Assembly (NCBI RefSeq): GCF_000003815.2 | Contig: NC_049992.1 | Coordinates: 14,062,648-14,126,647 of the forward strand | DNA from: Branchiostoma floridae | Lineage: Eukaryota; Chordata; Leptocardii; Amphioxiformes; Branchiostomatidae | Length of the DNA: 64,000 nt | Direction of reading: 5' to 3' | Part shown: positions 44,601 to 55,419 of the stretch, piece by piece | How the letters are laid out: each line of letters opens with the position of its first letter | How positions within the stretch are numbered: position 1 is the first letter of the stretch | The notes under the pieces: model-generated | Seen by the model: only the letters and a program-made list of their open reading frames with translations | What the model was told of the DNA's origin: nothing | The model's database searches: none | Program-made: the position numbers and the translations under genes

Positions 44601-47600
44601 TGAAAATCCGAAAACATACACACGCGGATACACACAAACACACCAAAATAATACCCCCTTTCTTCATGGAGGTAATAAGTAACAAAATGGACCTAACATA
44701 CCGGAATCCAGGCCTCGTGCTCGCGTGTACTGCTGCATGAGAGTCCGATAATCTTGATGCCCCTCTTCTGGAACTCAGGTGCCAGTTGGGCGGCCTTTCC
44801 CAGCTCGGACGTACAGACCGGAGTGAAGTCACCAGGATGAGAAAACAAGATCCCCCATCTATGCACAGATTAAACGTGTACTCGTAAACACAAAGTCTGC
44901 AACCCAAAAAGTCCAAGCAAGCTGAATATTAAGTTCGCAGGGATTTAATTTCGCCGCAGCGGGAAAAAGGACTTTTGGCGGTGGTTTTAAGTTCGCGGGA
45001 GCACCATGCACTGTAGTCTCTTCATGCCATGGAAAAATGTTAAACCACGAACATTAAACCACCGCGAAAGTTTCTACATTTACAGTAATATACCATTTGG
45101 CTCGCCCCTGAGGCTTTGCAAAAAATGGGCACTAAACATTCTACTCAAGGTATCGTAGCGTCTCTTCAACAATTGGATAAACTCTTGTGGCCTAATTATA
45201 AGCGCCGGCCTCACAACGACTTGCAAGTGGTGCTACAAACAAACCCCCATTGCCATTTAACCTGACTATTTATGACACGGCTTTATTTGCTTCTATGGCA
45301 TAAGGTACCCCATGACCCTGGACACCTGTGACACCTTACTGAATAAGAAATGCTTAGAAAGTCTACCTAGAAAATGTACATCAACATGTGTATCTCCGAA
45401 ACATTATCTTTACTTGCTTGCTTGTATTAATCGCTCAAAGGTTTAGATGTATCTATATTCAGCCCATTTGATACTCAAGGAAGAGAATAATTGATGTGAC
45501 AAGTTGACACGCGTGCCATGGTTGTTTTGATTTGCGATAATGAACTAGAATGGTGCTTGAGATAATGGGCTAGAATGGTGCATTAGATGTACGGACTTTG
45601 CCACAGCGGTGAGCTGTAGAGTATAGTTATATGTACGAGGGGTGATCAATAAGTTCTCGGCCTAACCCAGAAATAATAAGCACAACTCAAATTTTGAGGC
45701 ACAACTTCATAGTATGAAGCCTTTTATCAATATCCTCAATGAATTACAAATCATTGGAGTCATTACTTTCCAGGCATTCGTTTTATGCAAATTAGAAGGT
45801 AAGTGGCGAGAAAAAAGTGGTGTGAATTGTGATCAGACATGTGTGGGTCGAGTTCCCCATGCCGTAAATTGGCAAAAGACATTGTCAAAATGTTTGATAA
45901 TGATTCTCCTCCTATTTCAAGCAAACAAAATTGGGTGTCTGACTTCCAGCAGCGCAAGATGACCCGCCACATCAGGTCAGGTCAATTGTCCACGTTTTTT
46001 TCCTTCTCCCTTACCTAACATTACTGGGTGTCGCCTGCAAAGTAATGATCACAATAATTTGAATTTTGGTACAGATTTATATAAGACGTTATACTTGACA
46101 TCTATGCTTCGAAATCTGAGCTTATTCTGTGCTTATTACTTCTCCACAAAACCGAGGACTTATTGATAATCCCACGTACTTGTATAAGAGCTTATATAAA
46201 TGTGTACCAAAATTCAAATTATTGTGATCATTATGTTGCAGGCGACACCCAGTAATGTTAGGTAAGGGATAACGAAAAAAAAGTGGACAATTGATCTGAA
46301 ACCTGAGGTGTGCGGGTCAAATTGTCTGATCACAATTCATCCTTCTTTTTCTCGCCACTTACCTTCTAATTTGCATAAAACGAATGCCTGGAAAGTAATG
46401 ACTCCAATGATTTGTAATTTGGAGGATATTGATAAAAGGCTTCATACTATAAAGTTGTGCCTCAAAATTTGAGTTGTGCTTATTATTTCTGGGTTAGGCC
46501 GAGAACTTATTGATCACCCCTCGTATGTATTAACGAAGGCTCATAGACATATATCTGTTTCAAAAGAAGGCCTGGGACATGCATGTACACGGTGTCCATT
46601 ATATCACAATTTCTGTATATAGAGTCAATTCCACATTGTCAAGTAGGTGTTTCTCGCCTTTTGTTCTAACACATTTAAAACCTTTGTAACAATCTAACTG
46701 AGATAAGTTACTGTTAAGAACTATCTATAACATTTGTTTGATTACCTCCATGAAATGTCATGTAGGTTATATTTTACCCAGCGTTTGTGTGTGTGTGTGT
46801 CTGTCTGTCAACAAGATAACTCAAGAACGGCTGGATGGATTAGTTTCATACTTGATGTGTTGGTGGGGTGCGTTGAGAGCTGGAAGTGATTAGATTTTGG
46901 GCCCCCTAGCGGCTTCCCTTGGTACTGCAGCGCAACTTCCGGTTTTGCTATCTCGTGTTCTGAACACGCTATGGTCACGATTTTTGAGTGTTAGATAGCT
47001 CTTGTGCTCAGGAATAAGTGACATAAGTTTTGGCCCCCTACCGACTAGGTTTGGGATAGCAGGGGCATTTTTGTCAAAAACTTCTGAAGAGAATAACTCA
47101 AGAAGGGAACAATGGACTTTCATGATTTTTGGTATGTAGGTACCTTAGACAATGTTGTACAAGATAAGATACTAATTATGCAAAATAGGAGTAAAGTTGC
47201 ATAATTAATGAGAATATTCTATCATAGCAGTTTTTTCAATGTATCTCTTGTCCCGGACATGATATAGTCTTGACATTTGGGTGGTAGATAGCTTGCAGTG
47301 TCATGACAAAGTGGGGCATACTTCAGCCCCCTAACATGTAATTCGGAACTGCAGGGGCATTTTTGTCAAGACATTCCAAAGAGGATAACTGCAGAAAGGA
47401 TTGACGGATCGGCATCATTTTAGGGGTGCAGGTAGCTTAGGCAAAGGTGTTCATAATGATATACATGTTATGCAAATGTGGAACTTAATTGCATAATTAA
47501 TGAGGAAATTCTATAATACCATTATTAGCAATAACTGGACTTCAATAAATGTAACACTTATAAATTATGATACATGGAATATAAGCAGATACCAAATATG

Positions 47601-48338
47601 GTAATGAGGAACTTATTTGCATAATTTATGTAAAAATTGCAAAGCTGCTTTATGTCTAATGATTGGAATTTCATACTTGTGACATGTGTACGTTAGTCAA
47701 TGATGAACACCATGCATAAATTATGTTAATGTGTTAGTTAATTGCATGAAATTTACAAAAGCTCTAAATTTTCATGGAGGTATGAGGTCGCCGAACTCTA
47801 GTTTTCTGAATATTTTTAAAGTAATGTATTGTTATGTTCAAAACATTTCTAACATCAAATATCCAAAAAAGACGCAAGCATAGCACCTTTGTTATTAGCG
47901 CAATAAATGTGTTTATGGAGGAAAAAATGACGAAAATTGTTGGAACAAAACGCATAGATGTTTGAAACTTGTTTTGAATAAAGATATATTTGTATTTTTA
48001 CTTTTACAATGTTTCCAACATGAATAAATAGGTTAACACATGTTCAAACTTTCATTTTCTATTGTTTGAACAATTTAGAACTATTAATATTATGACTGAA
48101 ATATTGTTCAAAACCCCTCTTGGTGTCGTGGAACGGACTCTATTTAGGTAGCGAAGCACGTGGACTTCTAGACCTATTCACACAAAACGCATTTCATGCC
48201 GTTAGCTAAATTTGACTTGCTGGAAGAAGAAACATTGTTGAATCAAACTTACGAGTTTCCCAGCCAATCATAAAAGTCGATCTCCCCTTCTGTTGTCATG
48301 GCTCTGAAGTTCGGAAAGATATCGCCAATATTCGGCAT
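38611..48338 (-). CDS. PRDX6: Peroxiredoxin 6 (1-Cys peroxiredoxin)
   Basis: Six exons on the minus strand: 48253-48338, 44702-44858, 43144-43284, 39783-39856, 39359-39431, 38611-38739. They join in phase to 660 nt, 219 residues (human PRDX6 has 224). The protein starts [16 protein letters not shown] at 27-31 matches the human GDSWG lipase-like motif. The peroxidatic Cys sits in [11 protein letters not shown]. The C-terminal domain has [25 protein letters not shown] and VSTPVDWK, and the protein ends [13 protein letters not shown]. The family reduces peroxides and, in mammals, also has phospholipase A2 activity. Here the residue matching human His26 of that triad is Tyr23, while the Ser and Asp140 equivalents are kept. 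The first four introns or flanks carry most of the 9.7-kb span and are full of transposons. A possible minus-strand AATAAA is at 37926-37921. Confidence 0.96.
38814..39013. mobile_element. Foldback MITE, ATTCCACCAGGTGCC ends
   Basis: ATAATTCCACCAGGTGCC and GGCACCTGGTGGAATTAT, with further pairing of GACCTCTAT and ATAGAGGCC. PRDX6 intron 5. Confidence 0.85.
40159..40820. mobile_element. Nested element, GGACGACTCGGACCA ends, 9-bp duplication
   Basis: CGGACGACTCGGACCATG and CATGGTCCGAGTCGTCC-like ends (right end has TAATGGTCCGAGTCGTCC). Exact AAATAATCT at 40150-40158 and 40821-40829. Subterminal repeats of CAACTCGGCCCA and GGTCCGAGTTGACCAG. Confidence 0.88.
40872..42502. mobile_element. Nested ~1.6-kb element with CAGTGTTCTCGCC ends
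   Basis: CAGTGTTCTCGCCAGGATTT at the left; GGCGGGAACACTG at the right. The left end is the same family as 24121-24460. It includes a left-end fragment of the 8-bp hAT family (41181-41230). Right border and duplication are not exact. Confidence 0.6.
43469..43764. mobile_element. AGCTAAGGG foldback MITE, second copy
   Basis: AGCTAAGGGTACATCTCGC ... GCGGGTTGTGTCCTTAGCT; about 80 percent like 4790-5107 by eye. PRDX6 intron 2. Confidence 0.8.
43826..44392 (+). mobile_element. 5'-truncated non-LTR retrotransposon (C-terminal end of reverse transcriptase ORF)
   Basis: An open frame of about 188 residues ends with a His/Cys block, [19 protein letters not shown], and a hydrophobic C-terminus, as in the C-terminal parts of many LINE reverse transcriptases. 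The polymerase domain is absent, as expected after 5' truncation. It is followed by AATAAAGG near 44489 and a (CATT)n-type tail ending near 44514. It lies inside PRDX6 intron 2 on the opposite strand. Confidence 0.65.
44393..44516 (+). mobile_element. 3' UTR and CATT tail of the LINE remnant
   Basis: Non-coding stretch after the reverse transcriptase stop with a polyadenylation-like signal, finishing in CATTCATTCATTC. Confidence 0.6.
44932..45087. mobile_element. CTGTAAATGCAG-family MITE, left end missing
   Basis: TTAAGTTCGCAGGGATTTAA, GCACCATGCACTGTAGTCTC and TTTACAGTAA match 22792-22994. Confidence 0.75.
45640..46525. mobile_element. Large mariner-type foldback with TA target
   Basis: CGAGGGGTGATCAATAAGTT at the left and its exact inverse at the right, flanked by TA on both sides. 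The arms pair for several hundred bp; the left arm has ~100 bp extra. A third, inverted, diverged end (GGACTTATTGATAATCCC) lies in the centre near 46157-46180. PRDX6 intron 1. Confidence 0.93.
46785..47530 (+). repeat. Tandem copies of a dispersed ~300-bp repeat
   Basis: GATAACTCAAGAACGG near 46815, AATAACTCAAGAAGGG near 47093 and GATAACTGCAGAAAGG near 47385 each start a unit with GGCCCCCTA/AGCCCCCTAAC, GGGGCATTTTTGTCA and TTGCATAATTAATGAG. The first unit follows a GT/CT microsatellite. Confidence 0.75.
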
Positions 48339-48850
48339 TCTCAGGCTGAAAAGGTACAAAATGTTACGAAGCCGTTAACATCCATTGGCATAATACCGGT
48401 CGGTTTACAGCAATTTCTCAAGCAATGCTAATTTGGCAAATGATCAACGCATCATTTTCTCCAGTTACATGTTGCTGTTACAGCATACCTTTGCCACTTC
48501 TTCTGTGTAAATTATTTTGTCTCTCTGGTCCTGCTAAAAACATAATATCGTAATTGGAACACACCGCGGAATTGCACGGAGAACGGGCGCGTGGTTGGAA
48601 GGGGGTGCACTATACCGGTCGAACGAAACACGGCACAATTAACTGTCGCTATGTACCTTTATACATCCTCTGTTGTTCCTTTCTTTCCTGTTAGTAGTTG
48701 CACAAAACAAAAATCTGCATGAGCATACAAAAAGTCATGAGAAAATGGGCGTATACTGACAAGAATTTTCATTTAATTTTGGTCCGTCACAACCGCTATG
48801 ACGTAAAACTTTACTGCTGGCCGTAGCATTAAAAATGGCGGGAAAATGGC
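48339..48850 (-). promoter_or_regulatory. Upstream region of PRDX6
   Basis: Contains the likely promoter. AAAATGGCGGGAAAATGGCG at 48831-48850 carries two ATGGCGG (YY1-like) motifs. No further gene recognised. Confidence 0.35.
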
Positions 48851-49394
48851 GGCGTACGTTCAATTTGACCCATTCAGCCGTAGATCCGGGCGATAATGCA
48901 ACGGTTCCTCACACTTTTACACGAGTTGTAGGTCACCAAAAGAAATTCAAGATTGCTGTTGAATCATGCTCGTCTTGTGCCGTGAGCACATGTGATTATT
49001 ATCTACAAATCTGGCGATGAACGTGACAGTGTGTTTGTCCCACGACGAGCTCGCCTGCCCCGAAAATGACCTGAAAACTTTTGGCCTTGTTGTCTTCGAA
49101 TGCATTGTTATCGATGCTTTGTAAATTATGTATTGGACACCTAGATGTCTGAAGTGTGCATACCTCAGAAATAACTATTGTTGCATGTGTAGATCTCTTT
49201 AAGTTCCACTATTTTTAATCGACCGGTATAAGGCTTATGACCGGTATTATGCCAATGCATGTTACACATAGTTACATATACTCTAAGCAGTATGTCTTGT
49301 GATATTTTTCACTGTTAATCTTAAAAGACATGTTATTACCATAATGCCATAAAAGTCATGGCTTGAATACCAAATCTTTTTGGGAATAAATATA

Positions 49395-49545
49395 CGTTTC
49401 ATCCGTCGACGTAGGTTAGACATCCAGGTAATAAGATACGCTGAAAGGTAGTTACTCAGGCAACTGGATATGGTTTTGGAAACAGTCAGACGTTTCAACT
49501 GGAATCCACCAGTTTTCGTCAGTGACACTGACATCACTGTTATGC
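49395..49545 (-). mobile_element. Retroelement 3'-end fragment
   Basis: GGTTAGACATCCAGGTAATA ... GTCAGACGTTTCAACTGGA, related to 13236-13362 in reverse. Confidence 0.5.
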
Positions 49546-49654
49546 AGCTAGAACAGAGCTATCTCGAGGATCGGTAACATCTTAGAAATGAGACATAAAA
49601 GAAAAAAGGTTTCGGGAAAAGGAAAACGTGCAATGTTTATCCAAGATAATTCAA

Positions 49655-50395
49655 TTCATGTCATACCTGTGACGTGAAAACGTTCGATACGAGTGTTCCG
49701 ACCGTGTGATAACTTTCCGTATCACACAGGTTCTAAGTTTGTATCAGACAGGCTTCCTTCGAGTAAATCGAACTTTATTTCTTTATTTGAATTTACCACA
49801 TGCAAAAACAAGTGGAAGGGAAGACAAAACAGGTGTATCAACACCTTTACAAGTTGTCCTCCCAAACAAACTCCCGAACTATTTCGAACGGGCCGAATAC
49901 GGCACGGTTGAAAATTCGAATACCGGATTCGGACGTTAGAATTGCTGTTGTTACAATCTTTTGTTCGGGGATACATATAGAATACAACACGGTGTATTCC
50001 GTATCGCCCAAGGTATCAGCCCGACCGCGGGTCGGATCGCCCGACGGCCGAAGGCCGGAGGGTGATCCGACCCGCGGGAGGGCTGAGACCGAGGGTGATG
50101 CGGAATACACCGTGTTGTATTTTATTTATGTCATACCCAACCTGAGAAAACCACTGTTTTGATGCGAAATGCGCCAGAAGTTGAACAAATTTGTTGCCTT
50201 CGAAAAAAAATTGTTGCAACAGTAATGTTCCAACGTCCGAATCAGGTATTCGAACTTTCGATGGCGCCGTACTCGGCCCACTCGAAACAGTTCCATTTAT
50301 TCGAATGGAGCCCGTGTGATAACCCCGGGCCGTACGGAAAGTACCAGCCGGTCCGGAACACCCGTATCGAACGTTTTCGCGTCACAGGTATGCCA
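49655..50395. mobile_element. Long-TIR element containing a nested GC-rich palindrome
   Basis: ACGTGAAAACGTTCGATACG and CGTATCGAACGTTTTCGCGT near the ends pair, as do flanking CATACCTGTGACG and GTCACAGGTATG, and more weakly the interior. Confidence 0.75.
49980..50130. mobile_element. GC-rich palindromic MITE
   Basis: ATACAACACGGTGTATTCCG and CGGAATACACCGTGTTGTAT bracket GC-rich arms (GACCGCGGGTCGGATCGCCC and inverse). Open frames across it are only palindrome translations. Confidence 0.9.
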
Positions 50396-50424
50396 TAAAA
50401 CATTTTCTCAATTTCTGGTGCATT

Positions 50425-50555
50425 TCGTATTCCGCATCACCCTCGGTCCCAGCCGTCCCGCGATACGGATCACCCTCCGGCCTTTGGGCGATCCTTCCCG
50501 CGGTCGGGCTGGTACCTCGGGTGATACGGAATACACCGTGTTGTATTCTATATGT
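50425..50555. mobile_element. Second GC-rich palindromic MITE, one end diverged
   Basis: Right end CGGAATACACCGTGTTGTAT is intact; the left end has only TTCGTATTCCGCATCACCCT. Confidence 0.85.
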
Positions 50556-50559
50556 ACCT

Positions 50560-52370
50560 CATTAAACAGGAGGCCGCAGCACCTGCCTCTTCGGGGAGCA
50601 ATTAGTAGACCTATTCAGGAAGTTTGCACGTGTTCTGCTACAACGCCCACACATCAACAAAGTGCTGTTCAAATCCCTCCCAGATCACACAGATAATATC
50701 ACACCCATTGAATCAACATTTGTGAAAGTGTCCAATCACATATTCAGTGTACAGTATTATTTGCGAACCGTGTGTAGCGTAGCAACGTACATGGTTGATT
50801 CGTGTTGTGTGTTCCTTCTTATTGCTGTATCCAACAGATCACCGACCGAATAGTAACGTTAGAGGTTGTATAACCTGCAGAGGTTTCATAACCTTCCGAC
50901 TTACTCATTGTCATCATTGAATCTTCCTTAGTTTTCATGATGATAATAACAAGAGATATCTTGGTAAGCAATTGCATGGATAGTGCGACAGACTAGTGCG
51001 GTATAGCCTCCCTCGCAGAGCTTCAAGTAGCACCCCCGGTTATTCTATTTATGAGCGAAAACGATATCCCTGTCATTAGAGAGCCTGGACCATGATGAAA
51101 ATCACGAACCCCCTGAAACCCAACCTCCCCGAAAAAAGACGCCAGCGATCTTACAATGTCTGCGGACGTGACTGTGCCAGATCATTATGGCACAACAAAA
51201 ATTGTCCAGCACCAAGGACAGAGACCAGTGTTGGTGAAATTGCATTTCCGTGCCCCGGAGCAAACCTACGTTATGTGCGTCCTCTGCAGTTGACATGTAC
51301 AAAGCAACCTTCTGTATAGCCAGGAGATTGAAGCACACGTTTTAGATACACTAATAAAAGATCTTTATTTGACCTTGGTTTGTGTTAGGGATAAAGATAC
51401 GAAGTGCTCCAAGCAACATGTGGTAAAGAGCACGAGTAATTACGGCACTGGATGGTAGTGCAAATTTGTTTATGAACGTGATAATTCATTTCCGCACTCC
51501 ACAGCACTGCGGGTGACACGTTGATTTGTATAGTTGTAAGTATTGACAACAAAAATGCAGTTAGCTGTGAAAATTGGAAGAAGGATGCATCGTAGGTAAG
51601 CGCATTAGGCGTAAAACTACTTTCAGTTATTAAAAAGGTTTATCAGCACTCTGAGCATTACACCAAAACAAAAATTACATTCGTTAAAAAGTGTACCATC
51701 CAAAGCATATTGTAATGCTGAAAAATAAGGGGTAAAGCTTTTATATGTTTGCAGTATACTAGCAAAATTTAGCCCAGGCTTGAAAAGTTTTGTTTTATAA
51801 GAAACAATATCCCTCACGTTAATAAAGCATACAGAAACGGACTAAACAGAAGTTCTGGTTGGACATTGAAGAATATTGGCCATAAGCACCGAGCACCTTT
51901 CACACGGAAAAAAGCGTCGGAAGCGGACGAAAGTTTCCGATTTTGCCTGTTAAGCGGTTACAATTATAATGAGAGTGCCTCTAACACCCTGAAGTACTGT
52001 TGGAAACGACCGGTGACAAATTCTAAAAAACCCCAATCAAGCTACGTCAGTAGCCTCAACAGATATGTCAGTTTGAATAGCATCATTAAGGTTTGAAAGA
52101 CTCGTTTCAAAAGCATGCAACCTGTAGAAAGTCACTAACGAAAGGTATTGGGAATGGAAGCGACCTGAAACGATGACCTTTTCCAAAATTGATTAACTGC
52201 AATGCTGCGTATCTTATTCGCTGGATCTAACCTTTATCGACGTTACCTGTACGTAGTTTCGTTGGGAAATGATTTCAATCGTATTTAAGTCCACACAACA
52301 CTTGCAAACTTGTTTTGTCACTAGAAAAGTTTGCATGTTCAGATAAAGTAGAGAATAAAGACTTATCTTG
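50560..52370. other. Gene-poor spacer with weak coding hints
   Basis: A plus-strand stretch at 51131-51220 reads KRRQRSYNVCGRDCARSL then HNKNC, a zinc-knuckle-like spacing, but with no neighbours to support it. Nothing else convincing. Confidence 0.3.
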
Positions 52371-52538
52371 GTAATCTCCAAGTAGATCCTACGGTAGCAG
52401 AAGATTGTATCAAAAGCTGGCAAAGGAGTTTAGCCGGCCTAGGAGTGTGTATGGCTTCCGGAGATTAATTGGCCGGCTTAGCTCCTTTGCCAACTTTTGA
52501 TACAACCTTCTGCTACCGTAGCACTGCTTGGAGATTAC
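52371..52538. mobile_element. Palindromic MITE, GTAATCTCCAAG ends
   Basis: Arms of about 65 bp (CGGTAGCAGAAGATTGTATC pairs with GATACAACCTTCTGCTACCG). Flanks TATCTTG and TATCTAG form a 7-bp near-duplication. Confidence 0.88.
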
Positions 52539-54410
52539 TATCTAGAAAATTCCCCTGACCACCTGTGGCTAAATAAATGCAACTCGTTTTTTTTAATGAA
52601 AACAGCAAAAAGCTCTGACGCAGGGGGTTCAATCAACATTTTAAAAACTATTTGGTAGCTCTGGCAAAATCTGTATTGACGAGGCATGGAAGACAACACT
52701 GCCAATCTGTTCATCAATGAATGTTCAGTACACAATTATACGTGTCAAGAATGCATGGATTACTAGAATCGGATACCTTGCAGACAATCTCGGAATCATT
52801 CACCCGTCGGGAGTTTATAAATATCCAACGGTTGTTGATAATACATGGAGCGTGTTATACAACAGCAACCACTTGTGTGCAATTGCCACAATGCAGACAC
52901 AAAATTACTGTGGTTAGATTGTACTTAGAAATTGACACCTTGCTATGTAAAGGAGGCCATGCTAGTGCAACAGTAATGGCTATGTATTCTGCCATGCGAA
53001 GATACCTTAGACATGACAAGTAACACATCCTACTTTCTTATGTTTCCATGCAATCTGGGCCACAACAAGAAAGAAACAAAACCCGGCTATTTCTGATGTG
53101 CCGCTTGCGTTCATTTCCTGCTACATTACACCTGGGGACCAGTCTTGTGCCTCGCGGGGCAGATTGCCTGCCCGTCCGGCTAGACTGGTCGCACCTCCCC
53201 ATGGGGACGGTATCGTGATACAAGAAAGCGAGTAGTCCAAGCGGACGTACGTCGTAGACGGGATATAAGCGTATGGTGCTTCTATTTGTTTTGATAATAC
53301 AGCAATGGCATAGGGATATCGCAAAACGTATAAACATCAGTCATGATTGACAACGTCGATGGAGTTTAGACATCCGGGAAGTAGAACTAGATAAACAAAA
53401 ATAACAGTGATCCAAGCACTGGATAGATGTTGGAAACACTTGAATGGCGACGTTCTGGGGTCGCGTTAGTATCAAAATCACTTCATGGATGTTATATGAC
53501 AACACGATAACTCCTCGACAGGCTATGTCCTTGCAAAATATCAAAAGAAGATACACTTACAAAGGTCCGTACTGCTTGAAGAACTTTCGCTGACTTGATC
53601 CTTTACCTCCATTTTGTGCGGAGTGAGAGACCACGCGGGAAAAATTCTCCCCCTCCTTGGCTTCTGGTATACTTATATTAATTTCGGCACAGGATCTAGA
53701 GGCGAAGGAACCCATTATACCGAAAAAGATGCAAGACAAGTGCACCTGAACAGCAAAGGGACCGACGTGTTTTCCTCCTTGAATAGGAAATGTAGACAAT
53801 GCGTGAACCCGTCTGATGAGTAAAGCTAATTGACACCCGACTGGGAGCAGGAAGGTCTGTGCGTTGCCAAGGGAATAATAGATGCGGTAGCCATGGTAAC
53901 TACATGAAGATAAGCTGACGTCCATTCCAGTATGTTGTCTGCGCTTTGCAAGCAATGTCTTTAACAGCATTCTTGTTCATGGTGGATAATAACTATGGCT
54001 GAGGCCTTTTGAGGCCTGCTAAAATATATGTTGCAGTCAGAGTCTTTTATTATCACCTCACCTTTTATTACAAGACGCGTACGGTAATTTATGCAAATTG
54101 TGAATAGCCATGTGACCAGCCATGATGAATTCATCTTTGGGGGGAATTTTGATTGCACTCGATGCCACCAACTCACAACGGGTACTCAAATATCACAGCA
54201 TTGTTCAGCCTACATATCTAGTAGGTAGTTTTTCACATTTTCTATGAGCAGTTTTCCATGGATTAGTTTTTAAAGTCATCCATATATTTTTTTGACGAGG
54301 TACTATCCCTTTATTGGCTGTAAAAGAGCCACCTTTGGTCTGTATTCCACAGCCCCCAGTCACTTTAACACTGGTGAAAGAAGTCACTGACCCTTCAGTA
54401 AGATGTATTG
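52539..54410. other. Gene-poor spacer
   Basis: Open stretches at 52717-53023 and 53557-53970 have no recognisable domain. The candidate first exon at 53560-53612 lies here. Confidence 0.3.
53560..53612 (-). CDS. Candidate first coding exon of an unknown gene
   Basis: On the minus strand an ATG is followed by an open stretch reading MEVKDQVSESSSSSTDL and a good donor, T|GTAAGTG. No downstream partner exon was recognised to its left, so this remains a weak candidate. Confidence 0.2.
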
Positions 54411-54592
54411 TAAGCAATCATCTATCTATTGTTGTGGTGAGATATTTCCCCTCAGATGACGTGAAAGCAGGGAAAACAGTTTGGGCCTCAATGAAAATTG
54501 GCCTGCAGGCCGATTTGAGCTTTCATGAATAAATTAAGGTTCAAATAAAACAAACAAACGTGCACTGAGCTTTCATCAGGATGTATTGAAAC

Positions 54593-55013
54593 TAGGGATG
54601 GGTACCGGTACAGGAAATTCAGGTCCAGGTCCGGTTCAGGTCCAAAGGATCAGGTCCAGGTCCGGACCTGATTCAGTATGACTCATACCAATGGTCCATT
54701 TCACTACAAAGAAATCTGTTTGGTGGAGTATTAGACTTACACTGGCGTTTTAATATCCTACAACGCTAACTGCACCTGTACGATTGGCTGTAAAACTTGG
54801 TAGAAATTACTATAAACTCTACTCTACTTCACTCTTGTTATTTTCTTTCACCTGCAAGCGCCAAAACGTGTGAATGCCTGATAAAATAATCTGTTAATTT
54901 TCTAATCGGTCCACCATCCGGTCCACCTAATTTTTTCAGGTCCGGTTTTTCTGGACCGGTCCAATAAGAAAAAACGATTTTGTACCAGTACGCTGTACCG
55001 ATACCCAGCCCTA
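54593..55013. mobile_element. hAT-type MITE with 8-bp duplication, full copy
   Basis: TAGGGATGGGTACCGGTAC ... GTACCGATACCCAGCCCTA; exact ATTGAAAC at 54585-54592 and 55014-55021. Contains repeated CAGGTCCAGGTCCGG. Confidence 0.94.
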
Positions 55014-55263
55014 ATTGAAACCAATCATCTATCTATTGTTGTGGTGAGATATTTCCCCTCAGATGACGTAAAAGCAGGGAAACCAGTTTGGGCCTGCATT
55101 CCACAGGCCCTGGTCACTTCTGGTGAAACACAAAGGCACCTCAATGAAAAGCTACCTGCAGGCCGATTTGACCTTTTATGAATAGAGGTTCAAACAAAAA
55201 AACAAACGTGCACTGAGCTTTCAACAGGATGTATTGAAACCAATCATCTATCTATTGTTGTGG

Positions 55264-55419
55264 TATCCTGGTCTCCAGAGAACAGCACTCGCGGCTACGG
55301 TTCTTTCCCGGGCCCCTAGCAACATAGCCCCGTAAATCGAATTAGCCGGCATGGGGAGATATGCCGCCGCGCAGGCGTAATTCCCTTAGCCGGCTAAGTT
55401 GTACTCTGATATCCAGGGT
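55264..55419. mobile_element. 156-bp MITE with 10-bp duplication
   Basis: TATCCTGGTCTCCAGAG at the left, CTCTGATATCCAGGGT at the right; exact ATTGTTGTGG at 55254-55263 and 55420-55429. Internal GCCGGC palindromes. Confidence 0.92.

Noticed and set aside
48835-49020. Small plus-strand protein starting MAGKWRRTF upstream of PRDX6
   Set aside because: No domain, no clear splice donor and no partner exon; the ATGGCGG motifs fit a promoter better.
49800-50700. Arg/Pro/Gly-rich open frames on both strands
   Set aside because: Products of palindromic MITEs.
51092-51319. Zinc-knuckle-like protein
   Set aside because: Cys/His spacing is suggestive only; no surrounding gag, transposase or splice context.
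52717-53023. Two overlapping 66-100-residue open frames
   Set aside because: No recognisable domain, and neither frame continues through plausible splice sites.
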